From: Muriiphilus sp048268845
Lineage (GTDB): Bacteria; Pseudomonadota; Alphaproteobacteria; Rhodobacterales; Rhodobacteraceae
Reading direction: 5' to 3'
Assembly (NCBI GenBank): GCA_048268845.1
Contig: JBLWUQ010000006.1
Location: 1-64,000 of the forward strand
Length of the DNA: 64,000 nt
The position numbers and the translations under genes were made by a program. Shown here one piece after another: positions 1-9,600 of the stretch. The notes beneath the pieces are model-generated. The model was not told where the DNA came from. It made no database searches and saw only the letters and a list, made by a program, of their open reading frames with translations. Every line of letters starts with the position of its first letter. The first letter of the stretch is position 1.

Positions 1-78
1 CGCAAAAAGGCGCAGAAGATCGCGGAACCTCCGCTCCGAAATTCTCCCCCGAAACAGATAGCGGTTTTTCTGAGCCAT
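1..78 (-). CDS. IS1595-like transposase, N-terminal fragment (cut by window edge)
   Basis: Reading leftwards from an ATG at 78-76, 26 codons stay open to the window edge and begin MAQKNRYLFRGRIS, then a basic stretch ending RDLLRLFA. This resembles the N-terminus of IS1595/ISXO2-type transposases, which start with a short helix-turn-helix region. That is recognition from a short segment, so the family call is tentative. The rest of the gene and the left end of any insertion sequence lie outside the window. A short inverted repeat (GAGCA/TGCTC, 81-98) just upstream could belong to the element end, but I cannot define a terminal repeat with only one end visible. The neighbouring genes look undisturbed. 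Confidence 0.45.
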   Translation of the reverse strand, partial: MAQKNRYLFRGRISERRFRDLLRLFA

Positions 79-286
79 AAGAGCACCTTAACATGCTCTC
101 AGAAACACTCAGCTGGAATAGACCCTGGCCCAAATACTCCCGCCGGAGGCGCCCGAGGGTCCGTCCCCCGGACGGGCACGAGACAACCTGCGCGCCGCAG
201 GCGCACATTGATAATCACGCCTCCTCCCTTGAAACGCGCCCGCCCCGGCCTCATACAAGGGCGAAGCCTCAGGAAAGACCACGTAA

Positions 287-1609
287 ATGCCTCCCGCCGA
301 AACCGGCACCCTGCTCGATACCGCCTTCTGGATCTCGATCGGCGTGATCCTGCTGCTCCTTGTGCTCTCGGGCTTCTTTTCAGGCTCCGAGACGGCGCTA
401 ACGGCGGCCTCACGCGGCAAGCTCAGGGCGCGCGCCGACAAGGGCGACAAGGGCGCCGAACGGGCGCTGGCGATCACCGAGGACAATGAGCGGCTGATCG
501 GTTCGGTCCTGCTCGGCAACAACCTGGTGAACATCCTCTCGGCCGCGATGGCGACCGCGCTCTTCACGCGGCTGTTTGGCGATTCCGGCGTGGCGCTGGC
601 GACGCTGGTGATGACGGTGCTGGTGCTGGTCTTTTCCGAAGTGCTGCCCAAGACCTATGCGATCACCCGCCCCGAGGCGGCGGCGGCGCTGGTGTCGGGG
701 CCGATCCGGCTGGTCATCCTGGTGTTTTCCCCGATCGTCTCGGCGGTGCGGGCCTTTACCCGGCTGGTGCTGCGCCTGTTCGGGGTCGAGACCGACCCAC
801 ATTCGCAGATCCTCGCGGTGCGCGAGGAGATTGCGGGTGCGATCTCGCTTGGCCACAGCGAGGGCGCGGTGGAGAAGGAAGACCGCGACCGCCTGCTCGG
901 GGCGCTCGACCTGGGCGAGCGCACGGTCGAGGAGATCATGCTGCATCGCCGGCAGATCGAGATGATCGACGCCGACAATGACGCGACCGAGGTGTTGCAA
1001 CAGGCTCTGGCCTCGCCGCATACCCGCCTGCCGGTGTTTCGTGACGAGCCCGAGAACATCGTCGGCGTCATCCACGCCAAGGATCTGCTCAGGGCGATGT
1101 TCGCCGCCGGCGAAGCAGCCGGAGACGCCGGACGCGCGGAGGCCTTCGCCAAGTTCAACATCATGGCGGTGGCGAAAGAGCCCTATTTCGTCCCCGAAAC
1201 CACCACGCTCGACGAACAGATGCGCAATTTCCTCAAGCGTCGCACGCATTTTGCATTGGTGGTTGACGAATACGGCTCGCTCCAGGGCCTGATCACGCTC
1301 GAGGATATCCTCGAGGAGATCGTCGGCGAGATCACCGACGAGTTCGACACGCTGGTTGCCGAACAGGAGTTGAAGAAGCTCGCGGACGGGTCATTCACCG
1401 TCGACGGCGCGATGACGATCCGCGACCTCAACCGTGCCACGGACTGGTCCCTGCCCGACGATGAGGCGAATACCGTCGCCGGTCTGGTGATCCACGAAGC
1501 GCAGATGATCCCGAACGAGGGCCAGGTGTTTTCATTCCACGGCTTTCGATTCGAAGTGCTGCGACGTGTCGAGAACCGCATCGCCCGGCTGAAGATCCGA
1601 CCGCTCTGA
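287..1609 (+). CDS. HlyC/CorC (CNNM-type) membrane protein with CBS pair
   Basis: A 440-residue protein of the CNNM/CorC family, inner-membrane proteins linked to divalent cation (Mg2+/Co2+) transport or resistance. The N-terminal DUF21 domain (about 15-190) has several hydrophobic segments and the typical SGFFSGSETALTAA motif near residue 30. A CBS pair follows (about 205-345), including VVDEYGSLQGLITLEDILEE, and a C-terminal CorC_HlyC domain ends the protein. Length is normal. The ATG at 287 follows a weak purine-rich region. The gene is monocistronic and converges on der with about 75 bp between. Despite the name it is not a haemolysin. Substrate and direction of transport cannot be read from the sequence. 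Confidence 0.9.
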   Translation: MPPAETGTLLDTAFWISIGVILLLLVLSGFFSGSETALTAASRGKLRARADKGDKGAERALAITEDNERLIGSVLLGNNLVNILSAAMATALFTRLFGDSGVALATLVMTVLVLVFSEVLPKTYAITRPEAAAALVSGPIRLVILVFSPIVSAVRAFTRLVLRLFGVETDPHSQILAVREEIAGAISLGHSEGAVEKEDRDRLLGALDLGERTVEEIMLHRRQIEMIDADNDATEVLQQALASPHTRLPVFRDEPENIVGVIHAKDLLRAMFAAGEAAGDAGRAEAFAKFNIMAVAKEPYFVPETTTLDEQMRNFLKRRTHFALVVDEYGSLQGLITLEDILEEIVGEITDEFDTLVAEQELKKLADGSFTVDGAMTIRDLNRATDWSLPDDEANTVAGLVIHEAQMIPNEGQVFSFHGFRFEVLRRVENRIARLKIRPL

Positions 1610-1684
1610 GGGTCGGGCCGGCGCCGGAGATCCAAGGCACTTTTGTCACGTCCCGACACCGCGCCACCGTGAACCCGGCCCCCG

Positions 1685-3160
1685 TCAGGTGTTCGCCGGC
1701 GGCTTTCCCAGGTGTTTGCGCAACCGGGAGGGGGTCGATTTCTTCTTGTTCTTGTAGGGGTTCTGGTCCGCCTGGCTGCGCATATAAAGCCGGATCGGCG
1801 TGCCGGGCATGTCAAAGTCGTCGCGCAACCCGTTGACAAGATAGCGCGAATAGCTCTCGGGCAGTTTCTCGGGGTGCGAGCACATCACGACGAACCCCGG
1901 CGGCCTGGTCTTGACCTGGGTGATGTAGCGAAGCCGGATCCGTCGCCCACCCGGCGCCGGCGGCGGATGCGCCGCGATCATGCCTTCGAGCCAGCGATTG
2001 AGCTTCGCCGTCGACACCCGCCGGTTCCACGTCGTATAGGCCTTCACCACCGCCTCTTGCAGTTGGTCCAACCCCTTGCCGGTCTTGGCGGAAATCGTCA
2101 CCAGCGGTGCGCCGCGAAGCTGCGGCAGCAGCCGTTCGAAGGCTTCGCGCAGTTCTTTCAGTTTTTCCTGCTTGTGCCGTTCGGCGTCCCACTTGTTGAC
2201 CGCGATCACCACGGCGCGGCCCTCGCGCTCGGCCAGATCGGCGATGCGCAGGTCCTGCTGCTCGAACGGGATCGCGGCGTCGAGCAGGACCACCACGACC
2301 TCGGCGAACTTGACCGCCCGCAGCCCGTCGGCGACCGAGAGTTTTTCAAGCTTTTCCTGAACTTTCGCCTTTTTCCTCATCCCCGCCGTGTCGAAGATGC
2401 GGGTCGGCGTGCCGGCCCAGTCGAAGCTGAGCGAGATCGAATCGCGGGTGATCCCGGCCTCGGGGCCGGTCAGCAACCGCTCTTCGCCGATCAGCTTGTT
2501 GATCAGCGTCGACTTGCCCGAATTCGGCCGTCCGACCACCGCGACCTGAAGCGGCCTCGCGACTGTCGGCTTGCGGATTTCCTCGTCGTCCTCAAGGATT
2601 TCGCCGTCGATCGTGACATCGACCTCGGGCGCCTCGGCCTCGATCAGCGCGGTGCGTTCGGCCATCTTGTCGACCAGCGGCATCAGCGCCGCCAGCAACT
2701 CGCTCATGCCTTCGCCATGCTCCGCCGACAGCCGGATCGGGTCGCCCAGCCCCAGCCCCCAGGCCTCGATCAAACCACCATCGGCGGCGCGGCCTTCAGC
2801 CTTGTTGGCGCCAAGGATCACATGGGCGTTCTTGCGCCTGAGAATCTCGGCGAAAACCTCGTCGGCCGGCAGCACCCCGGCGCGCGCGTCGATCAGGAAC
2901 AGGCAGGCATCGGCCATCTCGACTGCACGCTCGGTCAAGCGCCGCATCCGGCCCTCGAGGCTTTCGTCGGTCGCCTCTTCCAGCCCCGCGGTGTCGATGA
3001 CGGTAAAGCGCAGCGGACCCAACCGCGCCTCGCCTTCGCGCAGGTCGCGGGTCACGCCTGGCTGGTCGTCGACCAGGGCGATCTTCTTGCCGACAAGGCG
3101 GTTGAACAGCGTGGACTTGCCCACATTCGGGCGGCCCACGATGGCGAGGGTAAAGGTCAT
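1685..3160 (-). CDS. der: Ribosome biogenesis GTPase Der (EngA)
   Basis: Der is a double-GTPase needed for 50S subunit maturation. This 491-residue protein has the two tandem G domains expected. The first P-loop GRPNVGKS is at residues 9-16 with DTAG near 56-59. The second P-loop GRPNSGKS is at 210-217 with a second DTAG and the NKWD base-recognition motif. A C-terminal KH-like domain ends in a basic tail. Length is normal for alphaproteobacteria. It is the last gene of the minus-strand cluster yfgM-like / bamB / der, the same neighbour order as yfgM-bamB-der in gammaproteobacteria, which supports all three calls. The gap to bamB is 50 bp. Confidence 0.98.
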   Translation of the reverse strand: MTFTLAIVGRPNVGKSTLFNRLVGKKIALVDDQPGVTRDLREGEARLGPLRFTVIDTAGLEEATDESLEGRMRRLTERAVEMADACLFLIDARAGVLPADEVFAEILRRKNAHVILGANKAEGRAADGGLIEAWGLGLGDPIRLSAEHGEGMSELLAALMPLVDKMAERTALIEAEAPEVDVTIDGEILEDDEEIRKPTVARPLQVAVVGRPNSGKSTLINKLIGEERLLTGPEAGITRDSISLSFDWAGTPTRIFDTAGMRKKAKVQEKLEKLSVADGLRAVKFAEVVVVLLDAAIPFEQQDLRIADLAEREGRAVVIAVNKWDAERHKQEKLKELREAFERLLPQLRGAPLVTISAKTGKGLDQLQEAVVKAYTTWNRRVSTAKLNRWLEGMIAAHPPPAPGGRRIRLRYITQVKTRPPGFVVMCSHPEKLPESYSRYLVNGLRDDFDMPGTPIRLYMRSQADQNPYKNKKKSTPSRLRKHLGKPPANT

Positions 3161-3210
3161 GGTGTCAGGTCCAAAGGGCGTCGAGGTGCCCGCTTACACC
3201 GGTTTCGTGC

Positions 3211-4575
3211 CTAACGCAAAGCCACCAGATTGCCGCGCTCGGTCATCAGCACCAGCATGCCGTTCACGGTGATCGGCCGGCTGGCCGCACCATCGGGCAG
3301 TTCGGTGATCGACATCATGGCCCCATCCGCCGGGTTGAACGACCGAAGATAGCCATCGCCCGAGGCGACCCAGAGCTTGCCGCTGGCCAGAACCGGGCCG
3401 TAGCTGGGGAAGATCGTCTTCAACCGGCGCGGCTTGTCCTTGGTGTAGCGCGGCAGGTCGACCGACCAGATCTTGTCGCCGTCGCGCGCCGAAAGCCGCA
3501 CCAGCTTGGCCTCGTCGGTGACGAAGAAGATCGAACCGCCCGCCACCGCCATCATGCCCTGCGCGCCCTCATCGGCGCTCCAGAGAAGATCGCCGCCAAG
3601 GCTGACCGCGACGGTGCGCCCGGCAGGGGTCGCGGCATAGACGGTGCCGCCAGAGATCACCGGCTCGCCGGTGAAGTCCTGCAACACGCCGCTGCCCCGG
3701 CCCGGACGCGAGCCTGCGACCCGCGCGACCCAGTCGGCGCTGCCGTCGCCCCGGTCGATGCCCATCAGGCTGCCGTTGGCCAGCGGGAAGATCGCCAGAT
3801 TGCCTGCGGCCGCGGGGGCCGCGACGCCGGACACACCATGATGCGTCGGCATCCCCGAGATCCGCCAGACGATGCGCCCGGTGGCGCTGTTGACGGCAAA
3901 GCCGTCCGAGGTGGCGGTCGCGACATAGACCAGCCCGTCCGACACTGTCGGCGCACCCGAAACCGGCGCATCGAATGCCTGACGCCACAGCACCGCACCG
4001 CTGGCGGGGTCGAGCGCGACCAGTTCGCCGAAGGTGGTGGTGGCGAACAGCTTGCCGTCGCCAAGCGCCAGACCGCCGCCCATGCCGGCGCCCTGACGTT
4101 CGCGGGCCGGGGTCAGGTTGGTGCTCCAGACCGCGCCGCCGCCCATCGCGACGGCGGTGACGCTGGTTTCGGCGTCCATCGCGAAGATGCGGCTGCCATC
4201 CGACACCGGCTCGGCGGTGATGCGGGACTTGCGACCGTTGCCGGCACCAGCCTTGGTCGACCAGATCAGCTGCGGCTGTGCCGACAGGGTGGCGTGCGGC
4301 ACCAGATGGGTGGCATTGCCGCCCCGGTGCGTCCAGCTTGCCACGTTGACCGCCGGGCCGAGGTTCACCGGCACCGAGCGGTTCGCGGCGGGTCGCAGCG
4401 CCTCGGCATCGGCGGCGGCGGCCGCGGCCACCGCGGCGGGGTCGTTCACGTCATAGGCAGGGCTGCGCGGCTCTTCGCGCATGCCGGTGAGGATCACGTC
4501 CTTCGAGCAACCCGCCACCACGAGCGCCATGACCGATACCAGAGCCAGGTTCCGGATAACCGTATTCTGTTTCAC
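3211..4575 (-). CDS. bamB: BamB-like outer-membrane assembly lipoprotein (PQQ-type beta-propeller)
   Basis: A 454-residue lipoprotein with a signal peptide and lipobox ending VVAGC, followed by repeated PQQ-like blades (VYVATATSDG, DLLWSADEG and others). BamB is the beta-propeller lipoprotein of the BAM complex that inserts outer-membrane beta-barrels. I chose the GTG at 4575, which has GGGGGA about six bases upstream and gives a signal peptide of normal length. An alternative ATG at 4620 overlaps the stop of the upstream gene (TGATG) and would add 15 residues in front of the hydrophobic core, so translational coupling from there remains possible. Its place between yfgM-like and der supports the assignment. 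Confidence 0.9.
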   Translation of the reverse strand: MKQNTVIRNLALVSVMALVVAGCSKDVILTGMREEPRSPAYDVNDPAAVAAAAAADAEALRPAANRSVPVNLGPAVNVASWTHRGGNATHLVPHATLSAQPQLIWSTKAGAGNGRKSRITAEPVSDGSRIFAMDAETSVTAVAMGGGAVWSTNLTPARERQGAGMGGGLALGDGKLFATTTFGELVALDPASGAVLWRQAFDAPVSGAPTVSDGLVYVATATSDGFAVNSATGRIVWRISGMPTHHGVSGVAAPAAAGNLAIFPLANGSLMGIDRGDGSADWVARVAGSRPGRGSGVLQDFTGEPVISGGTVYAATPAGRTVAVSLGGDLLWSADEGAQGMMAVAGGSIFFVTDEAKLVRLSARDGDKIWSVDLPRYTKDKPRRLKTIFPSYGPVLASGKLWVASGDGYLRSFNPADGAMMSITELPDGAASRPITVNGMLVLMTERGNLVALR

Positions 4576-4619
4576 GCGCTCGTCCCCCAAGCTCTGCCCT
4601 TTTTCGTTGCGTCGGGCCA

Positions 4620-5264
4620 TCAGGCCCCGTCCGGGTTTCCGCCCAGTGCCACAATCAACTGTGATGCCCTTTGGCGCAAGGCCCCAGATGCGTCCTGATC
4701 GGCCAAAAGCGCGCTCAGTCGCGTCAAAGCGGCGTCGGTCTCGCCCAATTCGATCTCGGCCAGGGCGGTTTGCTCCTCGGCCAATGCCCGGAAAGGCGCA
4801 CCCGCAGCAGTCAGGGGCGCCAGCGCCTCCTTGCGCTCGGCGGCCGCGACCGGGCTTCCGGGCAACATCGCACGTTTCAGCACCGCGAGGTCGCGGTAGA
4901 GCGACGGCAGCGCCGTGTTGTCGGCGATGGCCTGCAGCCGCTCGGCGGCGCTGGCCGCATCGCCGGTTTCGGCGGCGACGATCAGGCCCAGAAGTGCGGC
5001 CCGGTCGCCCTCGGCCGGGATCGCCTCGAGCGCCGCGATCCGCGCCGCCGGGTCTCCGACCGCGATCGCGTCCAGGATCGCATCGCCTGCCGCTTCGGCA
5101 TCGGCCCGGTCGCGCGCCTTGATCCATTCGTTCACCGCCGCACCGCCGACGATCAGGATCACCCCGGCCACGCCGATCCAGCCATACTTGCGCAGCACGG
5201 CATAGAGCTTGTCGCGGCGGACCTCTTCGGTCACCTCGTCGATGAAGGAGTCGGGGTTGCTCAA
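4620..5264 (-). CDS. YfgM-like tetratricopeptide membrane protein
   Basis: A 214-residue protein with a short cytoplasmic N-terminus (SFIDEVTEEVRRDK), one transmembrane helix at about 29-46 and a periplasmic alanine-rich helical domain typical of the TPR_21/YfgM family. In E. coli YfgM is an ancillary subunit of the SecYEG translocon that works with periplasmic chaperones. The start is a TTG at 5264 with GGAG upstream; no in-frame ATG or GTG gives a sensible N-terminus, and homologues begin with the same D-S-F-I-D-E-V-T-E-E sequence. It heads the operon with bamB and der. Confidence 0.85.
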   Translation of the reverse strand: MSNPDSFIDEVTEEVRRDKLYAVLRKYGWIGVAGVILIVGGAAVNEWIKARDRADAEAAGDAILDAIAVGDPAARIAALEAIPAEGDRAALLGLIVAAETGDAASAAERLQAIADNTALPSLYRDLAVLKRAMLPGSPVAAAERKEALAPLTAAGAPFRALAEEQTALAEIELGETDAALTRLSALLADQDASGALRQRASQLIVALGGNPDGA

Positions 5265-5455
5265 GGGCTCGGTCTCCGCATTTCGTGTCGCCTCTCTTTA
5301 ACGCGAAGCCGAAGCGCTTGCCAAGGGTTGCGGCAAAAGTGATCCAAACCCGCAACATCTGCCTATAACACCCAGAGAAGCAGTTGAGCCGGACGCGTGA
5401 TCGTCCTATTTCAGCCGCATATCTTCATCACCGGCGACCATCGCCCGGGGGACAC

Positions 5456-6697
5456 ATGCGCATTATTCCGATCCTGACCGCGATTGCAGTGGCCGCAGGA
5501 CTTTTCGCCCTGGTGTTCGAGCGCGAGGCGGTTCTCCGCTTCGCCGGTCTCGACACGCCGGCGGCCGAGACCGCCAGCAGCGCGCCAGACAGCGCGCCGA
5601 CCCCGGCCGGGACCGCAACGCCGCCCACGGTCAAGGTGATCGCCATCGAGACCACGGCGCGCGAGATCGACAGCGCGGTCGTGTTGCGCGGCCGCACCGA
5701 AGCCTCGCGGCAGGTCGAGCTGCGGGCCGAGACCTCGGGCAAGGTGGTATCGGCGCCGATTCCCAAGGGCACGATGATCGAGGCGGGCGATCTGATGTGC
5801 GAGATCGAGATCGGCACCCGCACCGCCTCGCTGACCGAGGCCGAGGCGCGGCTGGCCGAGGCGCGCGCCAACGCCCCCACCGCCGCCGCCCGCGTCGCCG
5901 AGGCCGAGGCGCGGCTTGACGAGGCGCGCATCAACCTGAACGCCGCCGAAGGCCTGGCCAGCGAAGGTTTTGCCGCCTCGACCCGCGTTGCGGCCGCCAA
6001 TTCCGCGATGGAAAGTGCCCGCGCCGCGCTGACGCAGGCGCAATCGGGGGCGGCCTCGGCCGAAGCGGCGATCGAAAGCGCGACCGCCGCCGTCGCCGCG
6101 GCGACCCGCGAAATCTCGCGCACGCGCATCAGCGCTCCCTTTGCCGGGGTGCTCGAGACCGACACGGCCGAACTTGGCAGCCTGCTGCAACCCGGCTCGC
6201 TCTGCGCCACGATCCTGAACCTCGATCCGATCCGGCTGGTGGGATTCGTCGCCGAGGTCGATGTCGACCGGGTGACGATCGGCGCCCCGGCCGGTGCGCG
6301 GCTCGCCTCGGGCGCCGAAGTCATCGGTCAGGTCACGTTCCTGTCGCGCTCGGCCGATCCGACCACCCGCACCTTCCGGGTCGAGGCCGAGGTCGCCAAC
6401 CCCGACCTCACGATCCGCGACGGCCAGACCGCCGAGATCCTCGTGCAATCCTCGGGCCGCATGGCGCATCTGCTGCCGCAGTCGGCGCTGACGCTGAACG
6501 ATGCCGGAGCACTTGGCGTGCGCATCGTCGGCGAGGGTGACGTGGCGCGCTTCGTCCCGGTCGACATGCTGCGCGACTCGGTCGAGGGCGTCTGGGTCTC
6601 CGGGCTGCCCGAGAGCGTCACGGTGATCGTGGTCGGGCAGGACTACGTCAAGGACGGCGTCCCGGTCGACGTCACCCTGCGCGAGAGCGGCTCATGA
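5456..6697 (+). CDS. RND efflux periplasmic adaptor subunit (MFP family)
   Basis: A 413-residue membrane-fusion protein linking an inner-membrane RND pump to an outer-membrane channel. It has an N-terminal hydrophobic anchor (IIPILTAIAVAAGLFALVF), a lipoyl-type barrel, a long alanine/glutamate-rich coiled-coil hairpin (about 120-220), the second lipoyl half (RISAPFAGVLE) and a beta-barrel with LQPGSLCATI. I start at the ATG at 5456, preceded by GGGGGACAC; a TTG at 5384 would add 24 residues without membrane character. The stop overlaps the permease start by ATGA. No TolC-type channel gene is in the window, so the pump probably uses a shared one. Confidence 0.92.
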   Translation: MRIIPILTAIAVAAGLFALVFEREAVLRFAGLDTPAAETASSAPDSAPTPAGTATPPTVKVIAIETTAREIDSAVVLRGRTEASRQVELRAETSGKVVSAPIPKGTMIEAGDLMCEIEIGTRTASLTEAEARLAEARANAPTAAARVAEAEARLDEARINLNAAEGLASEGFAASTRVAAANSAMESARAALTQAQSGAASAEAAIESATAAVAAATREISRTRISAPFAGVLETDTAELGSLLQPGSLCATILNLDPIRLVGFVAEVDVDRVTIGAPAGARLASGAEVIGQVTFLSRSADPTTRTFRVEAEVANPDLTIRDGQTAEILVQSSGRMAHLLPQSALTLNDAGALGVRIVGEGDVARFVPVDMLRDSVEGVWVSGLPESVTVIVVGQDYVKDGVPVDVTLRESGS

Positions 6698-9600
6698 CCC
6701 ATATCGTCGATGTTGCCGCGTCACGCGCGCGGATGGTGATCGCCTTCATCGCGGTCACACTGCTGGTCGGCACCGCCGCCTATTTCGGCCTGCCGAAAGA
6801 GGGCGATCCCGACATCGAGATCCCGGCGCTGTTCGTGTCGGTGCCGTTCCAGGGCATTTCCGCCGAGGACAGCGAAAGCCTGCTGGTCCGGCCGATGGAG
6901 ACCGAGCTTGCCGATATCGACGGGCTGAAGTCGATGACCGCAACGGCGGCCGAGAACTACGCCGGGGTGGCGCTCGAATTCAATTTCGGCTGGGACCGCA
7001 CCAAGGCCATCGCCGATGTGCGCGACGCGATGAACGCGGCCGAGGCCAAGTTTCCCTCCGGCGCCGACAAGTATTCGGTGAACGAGATCAACTTCACCGA
7101 GTTCCCGATTCTGGTCATCAACCTGACCGGCGAGGTTCCCGAACGCAGCCTGGTGCGGCTGGCGCGCAGCCTTCAGGACCGGCTGGAATCGCTCGATTCG
7201 GTGCTCGAGGCGCAACTGGCGGGCTACCGCGACGAGATGCTCGAGGTCGTGATCGACCCCTTGAAGCTGGAAAGCTACAACGTCACCGCCGCCGAGTTGA
7301 TCAACGTGGTGCGCAACAACAACCAGTTGATCGCGGCGGGGCAGATCGTGACGCCGACGGGCGCCACTTCGGTCAAGATCCCGTCGAGCTTCTCCAAGAT
7401 CGCCGACATCTACGCGCTGCCGGTCAAGGTCAGTGGCGATTCGGTGGTGACGCTGGGCGATCTGGCCGAGATCCGGCTGGCCTTCGAGGACCGCACCGGC
7501 ACCGCGCGCTTCAACGGCGAGACCACGGTCGCGCTGCAGGTCGTCAAGCGCAAGGGCTTCAACCTGATCGACACCGTGGATCAGGTGCGCGAAGCCGCCC
7601 TCGCCGCCCAGGCCGACTGGCCCGAACCGCTGCGTGACGCGGTGATGATGGGCTTCTCCAACGATCAGGGCAAGGTCGTGCGCAGCATGGTGTCGCAGCT
7701 TGAAGGCTCGGTCATCACCGCCATCGCGCTGGTCATGGTGGTGATGCTGGCAACCCTCGGGATGCGCTCGGCGCTGCTGGTCGGCTTTGCGATCCCGTCG
7801 TCGTTTCTGCTGACCTTCGCGCTGTTCGGGGCGCTTGGCTTCACGGTGAACAACATCGTCATGTTCGCGCTGATGCTGGCGGTCGGGATGCTGGTCGATG
7901 GCGCCATCGTCGTGGTCGAATACGCCGACAAGCGTATCTCCGAAGGCGTCGGCCCGATGGCCGCCTATACCGAGGCGGCCAAGCGGATGTTCTGGCCGAT
8001 CACCAGTTCCACCGCGACGACGCTCTGCGCCTTCCTGCCGATGCTGTTCTGGCCCGGTGTTCCGGGCGAGTTCATGGCGATGCTGCCACTTACGTTGATC
8101 TATGTGCTGACCTCGTCGCTTCTGGTAGCGCTGATCTATCTGCCGATCGTCGGCGGCGTCACCGGACGGCTGAGCCGCACCCTCGACCGCGCCAGCCGGG
8201 TGCTGCGCCCCCTGCCCTGGGTCGTGCGCGCGCTGCTGGTCGTGCCGCCTGCGGTCATGCTGTTCATCTCCGGAATGCAGCTGCTGAACCCCGGCTACAT
8301 CTTCGGCGGCACCAGCCCCTTTACCGGAATGGTGGCGATGCTGCCGGGGATCGGGCTGTTTCTGGTCTCGGCGATCCTCACCACCATCGCGCTGGACGCG
8401 GCCAAGATCAAACGCAAGCCCAAACCGATCAGGTCAGGCTATCGCCGCACGCCGTTTGGCTGGGTGATCCATGCCATCGCCGGCAACCCGGTGATGCCGG
8501 TGGTCGCGATCACCGTGGTGCTGGGGCTGGTCGCGGGCACCTTCGTGCTCTACGGCCAGAACAACCTGGGGGTGAAATTCTTCGCCGATACCGAGCCGGA
8601 ACGCGCGATCCTCTATGTCCAGGCCCGCGGCAACCTGTCGGTCGAGGAAAAGGACGCGATGGTTCTGCGCGCCGAGGAAGTCGTGCGCACCACGCCGGGC
8701 GTCAAGAACGTGTTTTCCTTTGCCGGCGCGGGCGGGATCAACCAGAACACCGGTGGCGCCTCGGGGCCGCGCGACCAGATCGGCCAGATCCAGATCGAGA
8801 TGGAGACCTGGGAGGACCGCCCCTATACCACCGAACCGGCGTGGTTTCTTGGCATCCTGCCCTATGAACGGCGCATCGCCGATCCGGCCTATGACGGCAA
8901 CGTGGTGGTCGACACGCTCGAGGCGCGGCTGGCCGAAGTGCCCGGCATCCGCACCGATGTGGTGGCGATTGCCGGTGGTCCGGCCTCGGCCAAGGCGGTG
9001 GCGCTCCGGCTCAAGGGCGACGACTGGCAGACGCTGCTGGATGCAACCGAACAGACCCGCGCCAAGCTTGAAACCATGCCCGGCCTGATCGCGCTCGAGG
9101 ACAGCCGGCCGCTGCCGGGGATCGACTGGAAGCTCGACGTCGACGTCGAGGCGGCCGGGCGCTACGGCACCGACGTCGCCACCGTCGGCGGCATGGTGCA
9201 ACTGATCACGACCGGGCTCCTGCTCGACACCATGCGGGTCGACAGCTCCGACGAGGAGATCGAGATCCGCGTGCGCCTGCCGGTCAAGGACCGGGTGCTG
9301 TCGACGCTCGACAGCCTGAAACTGCGCACGGCGCAAGGGCTGGTGCCTCTGTCCAACTTCGTCACGCGCGAGCCGGTGCCGACGCTGGCGCAGATCGACC
9401 GGGTCGACCAGCGGCGCTATTTCGACATCAAGGCCGGCGTGTCCGAGAACCTCGTGGTTCTGCGCGATGGCACGGAAGACACCGGCCGGGTGATGTCCAT
9501 GGACGAGGCTGACCGGATCATCGCCGCCGCCGCCGACCCCGGCGCCTATTCCAGGACCGTCGTCACCCCGACCGAGCGGATCGCGCGCATCACCGAATGG

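Noticed and set aside
5340..5400. Sigma-70 promoter for the RND adaptor (TATAAC at about 5364-5369)
   Set aside because: No acceptable -35 element at 16-18 bp spacing.
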